DNA from: Elysia crispata
Taxonomy: Eukaryota; Mollusca; Gastropoda; Plakobranchidae
DNA length: 64,000 bases
Direction: 5' to 3'
NCBI GenBank assembly: GCA_033675545.1
Contig: JAWDGP010003545.1
Location: forward strand, 476,501-540,500
Shown one piece after another: positions 10,850-23,300 of the stretch. The notes below the pieces were generated by a model. The model ran no database searches and was not told where the DNA came from. It saw nothing but the letters and a program-made list of their open reading frames with translations. Made by a program: the position numbers and the translations under genes. Each line of letters opens with the position of its first letter. Within the stretch, counting starts at the first letter, position 1.

Positions 10850-13500
10850 AAATCCTATTTCTAATGTAGATTAACATTGCAAAGAGTATTACTTAAAAAA
10901 AAAATGTTTGCTAAGTTTTTAAAGATGTACAGTTATGCTGAAAACAATATTTTACGACACTTTTCAACACAATGTTCCACTAGGACACTAATGTTATAAT
11001 TGTTTATAACATAGGATAAGTTAAGTTTCTACCCTCATTGACCAAAACAGTTATGGTGGCTCCGGAAAGTTACGGAAATGCACGGGCCATCTCGAAGGGT
11101 ATGTTTGTGTATCTGTCCGTCTTTCCTTAATTAATTTGTGGAGCTAGCGGTGATCAAGGTACTCGGTACATTTTGTTCTTTGGGCATAACATTGATAAGA
11201 ATAATTTATAGGCAAACAGTTCAATAGATGACAAATTCCTCAGATCCACGAACATCTTCAAAATCAGAAAGAAATGTCGACTGACAGGTTGTCACCCAAT
11301 GTTCTCCCCCTTTTAGATTCATATAACTTACAAATCCGCGACTCTGATTACTACAAGCCCAAAGGTAAAAAAAATTATGCTTGAGAGGGCTGTTTTTCAA
11401 GTCTCATACAGATCTCTCTTGTCATAAAGTTGCTCCCGTGTAACGAAATATGTGTGTCCGTGCACCTTTGAATAATAATTCAATTATGAGAATCAAGACA
11501 ATCTGTTAATCTATCAGTTTAAAAACTACTGTATTTATCCTTGAGCTAAGGGAACGGCTGCGTAAACAGCCTATGTGATCGACGAATTTGGGAAATTATA
11601 CAATGAAACATGAAGTTTAATGTCACCATGACCTTAGATTATGCTATTGTTTACAAACATTAATTTGTCACCAGTAAGCTAGTATGAAACTAACCATCTT
11701 CTGCATTTCCTAGATCTAGTACTTCTAAATTTTATAAACGTACTATTATATTTGAGATTTGATGACACACTAACGAATCGGTAGAGTCAAAATCTAATTT
11801 ATCTTGGCCTAGATATGGATCTAGATTTGTCTCTCGCCTAGTTGATTCATCTGTTGTCTTCATTTATTTCCGCTGGCGGAGGTCTAGTTAGCTTATGTAT
11901 TCTGTAATGAGACATAGGGGGGTGACACATAGTAATGATAAATATTGATGTAGCCCGTGTTCACAGTATTCTATGTCAATTGCTGCAATTTGCAAGACCT
12001 AGAACTTAACTTTTTTTTTCCTTCTCTTCAGTGCAGGTGCTGCCTATGTTTCTGATATTATTGATATTTAAGTTACAATTTATAGGCCCTTCTACCTGGT
12101 TGGCGACTGCATCCAACTCTCATCTAAATAATAGGTTTGTATCTCTAACCCTCGAGCGCTTTTTTTTAAATATGGCTCTGCCTATGATGAAAATTGTCAG
12201 GTTTTACTTTCTTGTTCGTTAATAAAGAATATAATGCTTGACAAAAGAGATCAAGAGAGATTTAGGGCAAGTAAAATCAAGAACAAAATAGGGCCTATCT
12301 GACTGCTCACACAGATGTTCATCTCGGGCTGTTTATTTAAAAAATGTAAGTAATAAAACTTTGCAACTAAACCAAAATATGGTTTGATGCATGATTTTAA
12401 AAGGAGAAAAATAAAACAAGAAAAAAGAAATAAAGAGACGACTTTTGTTCTAGCCTGTTATAAAATTAGACATTAAATCGAGAATATCTTCATATTTAGC
12501 ATTAAAATGTGTGCACAGCATGTCACGCAAAGGCATGAAACTTGCAACCCCTTTGCCCACCTCCAAACTCAGATGTTAATCATGTAATTCATGCTGTTAA
12601 AGTGTTCCTAAGGCATTTGAAACATGCAACACTGCAAGCATTATTATAGCTTTTGTCACTAACCTGTGTCAGAATGATAGTAATGTGTATAATTAGTATT
12701 GATATGATCAAAACAAGGCCACCCTTCCTTCACAATAATGTACAAAGCTGGCCAGTCGAGGGCAACCTGGACTTTGATCTGTTGACTAAGCTGGCCTATT
12801 GACGAGGAAAAAATCTTATTGAACAAGAAAATGTTCTAAAATTTATTTTAATATGGGCATCACAGAAAGAAAAATTGTGCAATGGACAGATATATAATTA
12901 TGTAGGAAGATTTTTTTCCCAGCAATCTACGCTAAAGGGCTCTTGTGATTTACAAATCTGCCTGGAATGATTATTTACAAGATAAAGATTACTCAATTTT
13001 GAAAACAAAATACATGTACTTTTAAAAATGATTGGTTGCATAGTTGCATAGATTGATACACTGCATACTTTAAAGTTAAAGTGAATATGAATATGATTGC
13101 TATTCTTATTATTGTAATTATTTATGGTCTTGATTTTAAAAAAATCTTTTATCCGACTAGCATGAATAAAGTCAACAAGGTGAAAATCATTTCTCATCTG
13201 AAACAAGTAAACAGTTTGAAAAAGCCAAATAAGTGTTTAGAAGAAATTGATAGCATTGATTGTCTTTGAAATATTAATCTATAGATTTTCCTGTCCTTCA
13301 AAAGTCATGAAACTTGACTGAAGAATTGTCAAATTAAGGCATAGTTTTGATCATTTTTCAACTTATGTGCTTTTTGTATCAATTGCAAGAATTATATTGA
13401 AAGAAAAAAAAAAGATTAATTTCTGATTCAATACATGTAGTGAAATAAGTTGGATGAAGATATCTGTCATCTCCAACTGGTGAGAAAATATTCATGCAAA
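10850..13500. other. Intergenic, no gene supported
   Basis: Only short low-information ORFs. No transposon ends, RNA gene or long repeat was recognised. Confidence 0.55.
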
Positions 13501-13525
13501 ACAGCCAATAAACTGACATGCATAT

Positions 13526-13620
13526 AAATATTTAAGAGGAAGGCACATCCTTATTGTGATCATACAACTTCATGAATACACTCTCAGCAGGCACTGATAT
13601 GATATTCTCATAGGTGAATG
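13526..13620 (-). CDS. Possible isolated terminal coding exon
   Basis: After a good-looking acceptor (TTATTTAACAG) the minus strand reads about 29 codons (starting AFTYENIISVPAESVF) to a TAA near 13528. Composition looks coding. Any upstream exons would have to overlap the PIG3 gene on the opposite strand, and none was found, so this may be chance or a leftover of a lost gene. Family not recognised. Confidence 0.2.
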
Positions 13621-14355
13621 CCTGTTAAATAATAGGTTTAGTGAGAAATGTTAGAAAGCTCACTCCTGCCACACTTCTTAGCCCAAAAAATCATAAATGA
13701 AGGCAAAGCTCTGTTGTCACCATAAAGGTTAAAGAGGTATTTATGTGAAAGGATGCATTGACAGAGTCCTAGTCTTCGCCTAGGATGTTTACTCAGTCAA
13801 TCCAGTCTATAGTATCAGTCCCATTTTGCCATTGAAAGGCTTTGAGAAAAATGATGATTTTGAAGTAGTGAAATATTATGCATTAACCAGCATAATTTTT
13901 TCTATGCTTTTTTAATGTCTTCAATAGGAGAGTGGCTCAAATTGGCTGAAACAAATTCAGAAAAGGCCAGCTTCACATGATTTCAAATTGGTTCACTCAG
14001 AGCCACTTGCTCAAGAAAATTATTCTGAAATGCACAGCCCTAATTTCTATTTTTACTTCTAGAGGTTTGAAAGCTTACAAATAGTTGTGTATGAAGTACG
14101 GATAGTTAAAGAAGTAATAATTTTTTCTTCATGAAGTTGTCAAGACTATTTTTCTTGTTCAAGTTTTCATTATTGGCTCAGTGCTGAACATGCATGTGTA
14201 TTCAATATCTTATCTCCAACAATTTTTTTTTCTCAATCTATCAAAATTATGTTTCAAATTAGGTTTATAATATAAAGTTGATGTAATCTTACCCCTTTTT
14301 TTAAACTATTTAACTTCCTTTTTATTTTTTTACTAGACTAGAGGAATTGATTACC

Positions 14356-17300
14356 ATGCAAGCTGTTCAGTACACTGTAGGTGGCCCAGAAAATTTATTC
14401 CTTGGAGAAGTTCCTATCCCTGAACCCAGAGATGGAGAAGTTCGAATCAAGGTCATGTATACAGCCATAAACAGAGCAGATACATTGCAGGTACATATAT
14501 AATATTGATATTGGTATTTAGAAAAAACAAAAAAACAAAAAAACAACTATGAATAGGTTTGTTCCAATCAGTATTTAATTTTTCCAAAGAATGTTTTCAA
14601 TGAAGAAATTGCAGATGAATCCAAAATCAAACTGTCAGCCAATTATTTTATAGGTTTTCTTCCTTCAGATTGCTTGTTTTTCTAAAGATTCTTGTGCCTA
14701 GTGTCTCTATGCCTTAAATGCTACATGAACGAATAAAATCTTGTGTAGAATGTCTCTTTGCTTAATTAATGTTACATGGACAAAAAATCTTGTGCAGAAT
14801 GTCTTTCTGCTGTATTAGTCTTACATTGTATGAATAACGTTAAGAAAGCACAGATTTCATGAATTATAATATGGCATATACCTCATTAAGATCTATTATT
14901 TTTTAAACCTCGTTGCTGTGTATGATTGAGCAATCCTAAAAAGAATAGATTTATACATCTCTAAGTTTAATACCCACCAAAGAATGTCTTCAAAATATTC
15001 TAATGGCGCTCGGAAACATTTTTTTTTCATTTTCATTTCTTAACAGAGAAAAGGTGGTTACAACCCTCCACCTGGAGCCAGTGATATTATGGGCTTAGAA
15101 GCATCTGGCATAATTGACAGGCTTGGGCCTGGATGTCCACCATCTGTAACTGTTGGTCAAAAAGTTATGGTTTTACTTGCTGGTATTTTGCTTCTTTATT
15201 CATTTATACTCTATATATTTATTAAAGCTCTCGTTTAGTGTGACTAAGAGAAAATAAAGGAAAGGAAACAAGTGCAGTGGAACACTTTTAAAAAAAATTT
15301 TTAGGGAATATACTTTGGTTTACTAATTCACTTCACGGCCATATTTCATGGCTGGACCCAAGTAAATATGACATTGACTGCTAAATTAACATAAGATGGA
15401 CTGAATTTGATAGAAACATCAAGTTATCCGCCAAAAACGATGTAAACAACTGGAAAGGAAGTCTTTAATACTCAGTTTGAACAAGCGCAGATGTGTATGT
15501 CTTCCGTGAAATTTATCAGTTGGCAAAATTCGAATGAAATTATGAGCCTGTAAAATTGGCTTAGTTTTGGCTTGATTTTTAAATGAATACGAATCGGTAG
15601 ATCCAGCTTAAGGAAGAGGATTAGTTAAACCAGGGTAATTCCCGCAGAGGCAATGATTTACTCTGGTTTTTAAACCCTTTGGTTAAACAGTTTTGTACTG
15701 TATGTATAATGATATGGTGTAAATCAAGAGAATAAATCACAACCAGATTTGAGAATAGTTATTATGTCAAAATCATTAATATTTTTTTAATTATGGTATT
15801 TAAGCTATGATTCATATCTAAGTTGATTGATTTGACACAAGAAATAAGCCATGAACCTCAATTTTTATGTTGAAGATGTCCAGTTGAAGAGCTAACCTCA
15901 CAATTAAATGAGTAACCCTTATTCAATGGTATAACTATAAAACCATGTTATTTGCCTCCTCTCTCCTCATTTAGCTTGTATCATTTATTAGAAATAATTT
16001 GCTTCCTCTCCAAGTATTTCAGGCTTAATTTGGTATTAAAATGATTGTTATTTGACTGGAGGTATTCATTTACCTAGGATGTAGGCAAACATTGATATAA
16101 TTCCTGACTAGCCTTAATATTATGGGGAGAAAAAAACAGGACACAATAACTACAGTCTGCAGGCTGACTATAGAGCAACAAATTGTAAACCTCAGTTGCC
16201 TTTACTAAAAATTATGTCTTTCTGGAATATTAATTTAAATGGTAAGAGATGTGCAAAAGAAAAATATGCAAACCTCAACATGTAATGACTTAAACACAGT
16301 GTACACCTCAATTATGTTCTCTTCTTATCATTTAAAGTAACATATCTGTTGAAATACTGATTTGTAAATGCATCAATATGACATAAATAATGTCAACCAT
16401 CAGCTTTGACAGACTTATCAATAATCCTTTCAAAAGTTTGTCATTTTATTCTTTTTGTTTACTGTCAGCCCTACCACATTCCAAGATTTTGTGAATTCTT
16501 TCATTTGGTCAGTGCTTGTGTAGATTTCTGAGATGTGTTGCCTTTTTTCTGTTTTAGGGGGAGGTTATGCACAATTTGTGACATCGCCCTGGCAGCTTGT
16601 GATGGGTGTGCCAAGTCAGTTCTCAATGTCTCAGGCAGCAGCTGTACCTGAGGTCTGGATTACTGCATATATGCTTTTACACAAGTTAGGTGAGATTGAA
16701 TTCTTATTAACATATGTCAAAGTATAAGAAGAAAACTTGCACTTTTCAAATATTTATACAGTAGGTATTAAGTCTGCATGTTTATTTCTCAAGTGATTGA
16801 AATGCTCCCTCTTTCAACCGATTAATCTGATTTATTCAGTGTAATATATATTTTTGTAATTGACAACTGCTGATAAATTTAAATTACTTTGCTTGTTTTT
16901 TTATGAAAACATTGCAATATACTAAATCTTTAATGTTCATTGAAAAAACTTTTTTTTTTATGAAAGGACATCTCACAAAGGATGATACAGTGCTCATTCA
17001 TGCTGGAGGTAGTGGTGTAGGCACTGCAGCTGTCCAACTTATTAAACAGAGTGGGGCCAAATGCATCATCACAGCTGGGAGCCAAGAGAAGATTGATTTT
17101 GTGAAGACCCTTGGAGCTGCTGCAGGCATCAATTACAAAGAGGAGGCAGTGGCAGAAAGAGTTCTAGAGCTCACAAACGGTGAATCTTCTTTCCAGGCAC
17201 TAAAATCATCTGCATGTAACTGTCCAACTGATTTTCAGCTTTTCACAAAGAAATTGTTATACATTTGGAAAATATTAGCTATAGATTTGTCAATTGATCT

Positions 17301-20300
17301 GTAAAAAAACATTTTCACATGTTTTTGTATTGTTTTAAATACACTGAGGTGTCCAAATGGCTTTTCTCAAGTCCTGTGAATGCCACCAACAATAACAATG
17401 ACAACATTTCTCTCGCATAAATTAATCAACAAATGCAGTAGACACCACTTTAGTTGACGCCGCTTTTGTCGATTATAACTCAAGTTTTGGCCCTAAGACT
17501 CTGATATAGGTGCAACAGCACTCTTGATAAACATGTTGTATAATTCTGTTATAAAGAGAGAGGGACTTTTTTAAATATATTCTTTCATATCAGGATTCTT
17601 GATAACCAGATAAAGTACTGAGTAAATAAAGGAACATCAGAAATCACAAAGGTTTTAATGTCTTATCACTTTGAGTTTATTTACATTATGCATTACTATC
17701 AAAGTAGATTTTGATATACCTCTCCCCTTGATGAAGCAAGAGTCAATATGTGCACGGATCAATATCTATGGTGTTGAATGAAAACACTTATAGACTCAGC
17801 CCATCAGAAACAGATATGTTACACAACCTTGCTGATTCAACTGAATGTGTCTTGTAAGATCCCTATGTTCTAGCTCGGATCCAATCATGTTTAAATTGCC
17901 TCTTTCTTTTTTCCCTTCCCTCTGACAAATTATAAAGTCTGCTACTTAGACAGAACAGTGAAGTCTAATGTGTATTGTTCAGGCCACATCTGGCATTTCA
18001 ATCACCAGTAACTGAAGTTGGGAGTGTACTTAGTTGCACTGCCACGCCTTGTGTGATCCTTTTTCTTCATTTATAGCTGGATTTTTTAAATTTGTGCACA
18101 TTTGTAGAAGAATTCTTTATAACAAATGTAAAGCAGAGAAGATTTCAAGAATGTTAAAAGGTCTTGTTTCAAAGAATTCTTAATATTTCAGAACTAGATA
18201 TTACTACTAAATTGCTTTTTAAGCATCATTCTCTCTTTAATACTTTATCTTAATTTCTTAGGAGGTCCTAAATCTTGTTTAGAATACATGTATCAACCAG
18301 ATCAAAGAAAGCACTTTCTCCCATGAGGTGTAAAGCACAAATCACAATTTAGGCATCGATGTGGATACCATGTTATAAAATAGATTATTAAAGTCATCGC
18401 TCTGTTATGGTCTTTTTACAACAAGGCCCTTCTCTTCACCTTCTCTTTACCTCCTCCTGCCCCTCAAAGTAGAATGCTTACTGTAAGTATAGTGTGACCA
18501 CTACCATAACCATTCTGGAACAGTGAGGATTTCAGCTGGTGGTAGTAATGGCTGTCAAGTGGCATGATTGGTCAATTTCTGTGATATTACTGAATCAAAC
18601 AAAATATAGTTATGGATCAGTCTCAGTCTCTTGTGATTGTAAAAACAAGTAAGAAAGAAAGGTGTATGATGTAAATGTAAGCACTTGTTGAGAGCATGAT
18701 AAGTGCAAAGTAGTAGTACCAGACCTTCAAATTTATTGTTGGTAGTCTATGATGTCTCTGATCTAGTGTTGAAAAAGTAGGAAAACATTTACTGTTGGTC
18801 GAACATGTTGAACAAGATGATGTTTCCAAAGTTATTTGAGACCTTGAATTTGTGAAGTAGTCAGTAGTTAGTGCACTTTGATAGTTTGATTTCATTTACT
18901 TTTTTTTTTCTTCTGATATTAGCCCACATTTAGCTGTATTATTTTTAGTTTTTCAAATGAAAGAAGAATTAAGCATTGGTGCTTCAGCTTAAGTGGAAGT
19001 CTAAAAAAATTAATCACAAGTCTAGACTGAACCAGACTTATGAATTTGCTAGCTCTAAATAAGGCTCAATTTGCTCCCACTCTATCCTAAATTGATTAAT
19101 CATCTGTTTGGCTGCTCGTGAAAATCCAGTTTTTTCATCACAGAAATAATATTGGCCGATATTATAAACTGAAATTTTCACCCCATCCATTCCACTTTTA
19201 AAACTTATTTTAACCAAAATACATTTCTGTATCTCTCTTTTTTTCTGAAGTCATGAAAATCAAACAAATGTACATCAACATAAATACAATATCATTCATA
19301 CCACTAAAATCAGGTTTTGAGTTTAAAAAATGAATTTGATTTATGATTTGTTTTGATGAGAGTGGCAAATTTCCAGAGAAATTAAAAATTTTTTTTAATC
19401 AGAATTTTGCTGGGATTCAAGGTGATTCTAATTAAAATGTCAAATATTTTCAGGATTTTTTTTTACACAACTTTAATATGTGTTAGACTAATTTGCTTTT
19501 AATTAAACACTGCGATGATAGTGTTGGACTGTTTAGTGCATATGTCCTGTTTACTTTTTGTTTCATATTCTCTTTGTTTTGTTAGTTGTAACATGCAGTT
19601 TTATCATAACCTAGAATAACTATTACAAGAGTCTTATTTGATACTTATTTATAATTATATGTTTTCCTAATCTCCAGAATCAATGAACCTATTTTGTCTA
19701 GAGAGGCTAAAATCTAACCTATATCACTCTTCTTTTTACAACTTGACATTATGAATATCTTGAGCTTGTAGGATTGGTACACAATCTAGATCTAGACCTT
19801 CTGTAAACTTTGTATTTGCAAATTATTATGTTTTGAGTGATATATAATAATTCTTTTGAAAAATTGAAGTAATCTTTGTTCACTAAATCGACATTGAGTA
19901 ACATTTGCATGAAAATAATTTCATTCCTAGTTATCGCTAAAACATTGGGATTTTTTTTGAGTCAAATAGAATAAACTGGAAATCTCATATACCACTTGTC
20001 CAAACAGGAGAAAAGATGCTATAACTTCTTAACGTCATGAAATTCCTTTTAAGTCGTTGGAAAGATGCCTCATGAAAACTGAAGAAGCTACATTCAGTAG
20101 AGCATTATGCCATATTTTATCGAGAAAATTGTAAACTTTTTTCTTAGGCAAAGGGGTTGACTTGGTTCTGGATTGTGTTGGAGCATCCATGTACGAAGAG
20201 AACTTGAAGGCTTTAGCGCTAGATGGGAGATGGATAGTATATGGTCTCATGGGTGGTAAGTTTTAGATTACAAATTTTTGTGTTCATTTTTATTTCTTTT

Positions 20301-23300
20301 AAACTTTTATTATCACTACCAGCGAAAAAGAAAACAGTTTCATAAGTCACTTAAATAAGATAGCTGATCTTTATGAACACCTTGTTCATTACCTCAAATG
20401 TTGATAGGGACTTTATACAGGCCTTTTTATGCAATTTCTCATTTTTCCTCTTTTCTCATATTGTCCATTACTCATCACATTGACTTTGACCTGCTCACTC
20501 AGATGCTGTTGGGACAAAAAAAAAAGAGATTTCAATCTAAGAATACATAAAGTCTCAAGCTATGTTACCTTGCTTTACACTAAATACATTGAATTAGAGT
20601 TAGATTATAATAAGGCATCTATTACAATCTTCAATGATGACTTCCTCAGGGTTATCATGATTCAAGCCAATTTTAACCAACCTTATGAAATTACGATGTG
20701 CTCTCAACCATTCCTGACATTCTTTCTTTGTATCAAAGAAACTCTAGCTCTCTCTTTTCCTCAACATGAGCCTATAGGAGCATTGTTAATTGCTAAGAAC
20801 AGCTGGCTAATTCTTCAAAGAACAACGAGAAGGGCCATAGAAAGATAAACCAGACACACAAATGACACTTTATTTCAAAAGCTATTGAGAAACAAGTGGT
20901 AAAACATGAGTGTGGACAGAGATGTTTTAGATTTGAGTTGCTAACATATTTCTCTCCAGCTATGTTTCTTGCCACTCTTAACTAGACCCAAAAATACTCA
21001 ACAATGATTAGTACAATTTTCACTACATTCTAGCAAAAATTATTCAGCATAATGTGCACATTGTTGTGTACAAGAACGACGAGGTGAATTGTGTAATTCA
21101 CTAACAAAAACAACATCTTTATAAATGAAGAATGTCATTTTTTTAAAAAGGGAGCAATAATTTTGAGATTACAAAGAGTTATAACACTTAAGTAGTGTTC
21201 AAAATACAAATGAAATCTAGGATGAACTGAGAAACGTTTAATTTTATGAGAAGCTTTTTTGTTTTCCATCAAATGTGTAAAAGAATTTGTAAAAGAAAAT
21301 CAGAATCCTTTTTTGTTTTGTTTCTTTATCATAGAACTTTTAATTCAAGTTGAATCTATTGAAAACATTTAGTGCAAAGCTTGTTGAGATTTTGAACAGC
21401 CTTTTTGATTGGAAATTGTAAAAAAAGTCACAAAAGACAAACAGATCAAAGCATTAAGATTTGTGAGCCAGAGGACAAAATTGGAGAGGACTCTGCCTTT
21501 CAAAGGTTTTTATTTATTGTTTGAGCTGAAACCCAAAGGCATGCTAGAGTTGATGGTTGCCAAAGTAAAATGTTTCATTCTGTGACTTCTGGATACATGT
21601 ACATGATACGGATACCGTTCTTATGATCATTATCAATGTTCCTGATTTCAGAATTAGGAATATTACTGATTACTCTTTCATGTATGAAAAGAGTTTTGAT
21701 ATGCACAAGTTGCTTTCCCAAAGCAGTTCTATTATATACACACACACATATATATATATATGTATATATCTATATATAAGATCTTACCTTAAAGTCTCTT
21801 CATATGACACTGGTTTTTCAAGTGGAGGACAAGGATGTCGCTTGTCCTCTGCTCTCTTTTGGGTATGATTAAGGTGTGTTCAATTGCTGTTTCAACCGTT
21901 TCCGAGTCGCTGAAAGTTTTCTAGCAAATATTTCTTTCTGTTGGGGCACAATGAAAAGACTTCCTTTCTTTTGTTGAGGCTTCTTTTGTTTTTAGAATGC
22001 TATATTTCTCTGCTATGCATACATTGCATCTGTTTGTTGCTGCTGACTATGGCTGCGCCCTTTCGATTATATCCCATGAAAAGCGGTATTCAGTTTTTGA
22101 TTCCTTTAGTTTCCATACGAATTCAATTCAAGTGGTGGCTGCTTTTTTGTGTTTGTCTACAGCTCGATGTATGCTGGTTTTAAACTCATTTTCTGTTTTA
22201 TTCCTATGTAAGTATCCTTTTTTTTCAAAGGTTTCAGTTCGACAGTTGCCTTGCATACCACTCCCTTTTGGAGGCACTGGCCTTTGAGCAGGCAGAATTT
22301 TTTATCGCTGCAGTTGCAAGTTTTTTCTTGTTTTTCCTTAATCTTTGTAGATTCAAGGACTGTTTTGTTGTGGCTAGAAATTATTTGTTTCATATTCTGC
22401 ATGCAGCTATAGCTTAGCTTTTTGTTGTTTTTCTTTAATATTTTGTGCAGCTTGTTGTCTGTTGGGAAACATGCGTGTAGGAGTCCAAAAAACCTTTTCC
22501 ATTATTGGTGGTGACATGGGGTGTTAAACCAGATGATGTTTCTCTTTCTTGTTTCTTTCTTTTTTTTCATCTCTTTCTTCATTGAGTGGTGTTTTTATTT
22601 CTCCAGTAGCATGGTTGTGGTTTGTGTTGACAGCTTTTCCTTGCGGCTCCGAAGCAAAAAACAACAGCTTAAGGTCAGAATTGTAATTGAATACACCGCA
22701 GTCATAGTACTCATACCCTAAGAGAATGGAGGACAAGCGACACCCTTGTCCTCCACTTGAAACATCAGTGTCGTATGAAGAGAATTTAAAGTAAGATCAT
22801 CTATATCCATGAAAAGCTCTCACAGTTGGGAACTTTTATCAATCATTCCAACTTATTTTCAAACTATGTATAAATATAATTATGTATTCCTGGTGAAATA
22901 TTATCCATCTTTTTTCCTGTCTCAGGTGCAATCAAGTCTGATGTAAATCTAGGAGGTCTGCTTCGAAAGAGAGCTAGTTTGATATTTTCCACTCTCCGCT
23001 CAAGGTCTCTAGAGGTTAGTCCCAAATTGTGTATATATATTTAAAAAATAAACAATGTTATTGTTAAATTCTGCTGGAAAAAAATTTGCAGTAAATGCCT
23101 TATATGATTTAGCTAGAATGAAGTTCATTCTTTTTTTTGCAAAAAAGAGAAAACATGACAAAGAAAAAAAAGCCTTTACCCCTCTTTATTGCCAAGCCAT
23201 GGTATCCTGGTTTCTCTATGTATAATTCGTTAGGCTTTTCATCTATGAGACAGAAAAAGGGATGTCAAATAGTTTAAAGTTACTACCTGTATCAAATCCA

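Larger units (their letters stand above)
21778..22803. mobile_element. Composite element with long terminal inverted repeats, in PIG3 intron 5
   Basis: The ends form an inverted repeat of about 75-80 bp. The left arm (21778-21855) begins GATCTTACCTTAAAG and contains TTCAAGTGGAGGACAAGG; the right arm (about 22725-22803) is its reverse complement with some mismatches. Each arm also contains an inner palindrome (GAGGACAAG…CTTGTCCTC). The body is a patchwork: a Penelope-like fragment on the minus strand and a different coding-like stretch on the plus strand. No transposase is visible, so the element looks non-autonomous; a clear target-site duplication was not found. Confidence 0.75.

Noticed and set aside
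12898..13269. Overlapping short ORFs on both strands
   Set aside because: AT-rich composition, no domain, no splice context.
20429..20848. 139-codon plus-strand ORF in PIG3 intron 5
   Set aside because: The end ([11 protein letters not shown]) faintly recalls LINE proteins, but the rest has no recognisable motif and no element ends were found.
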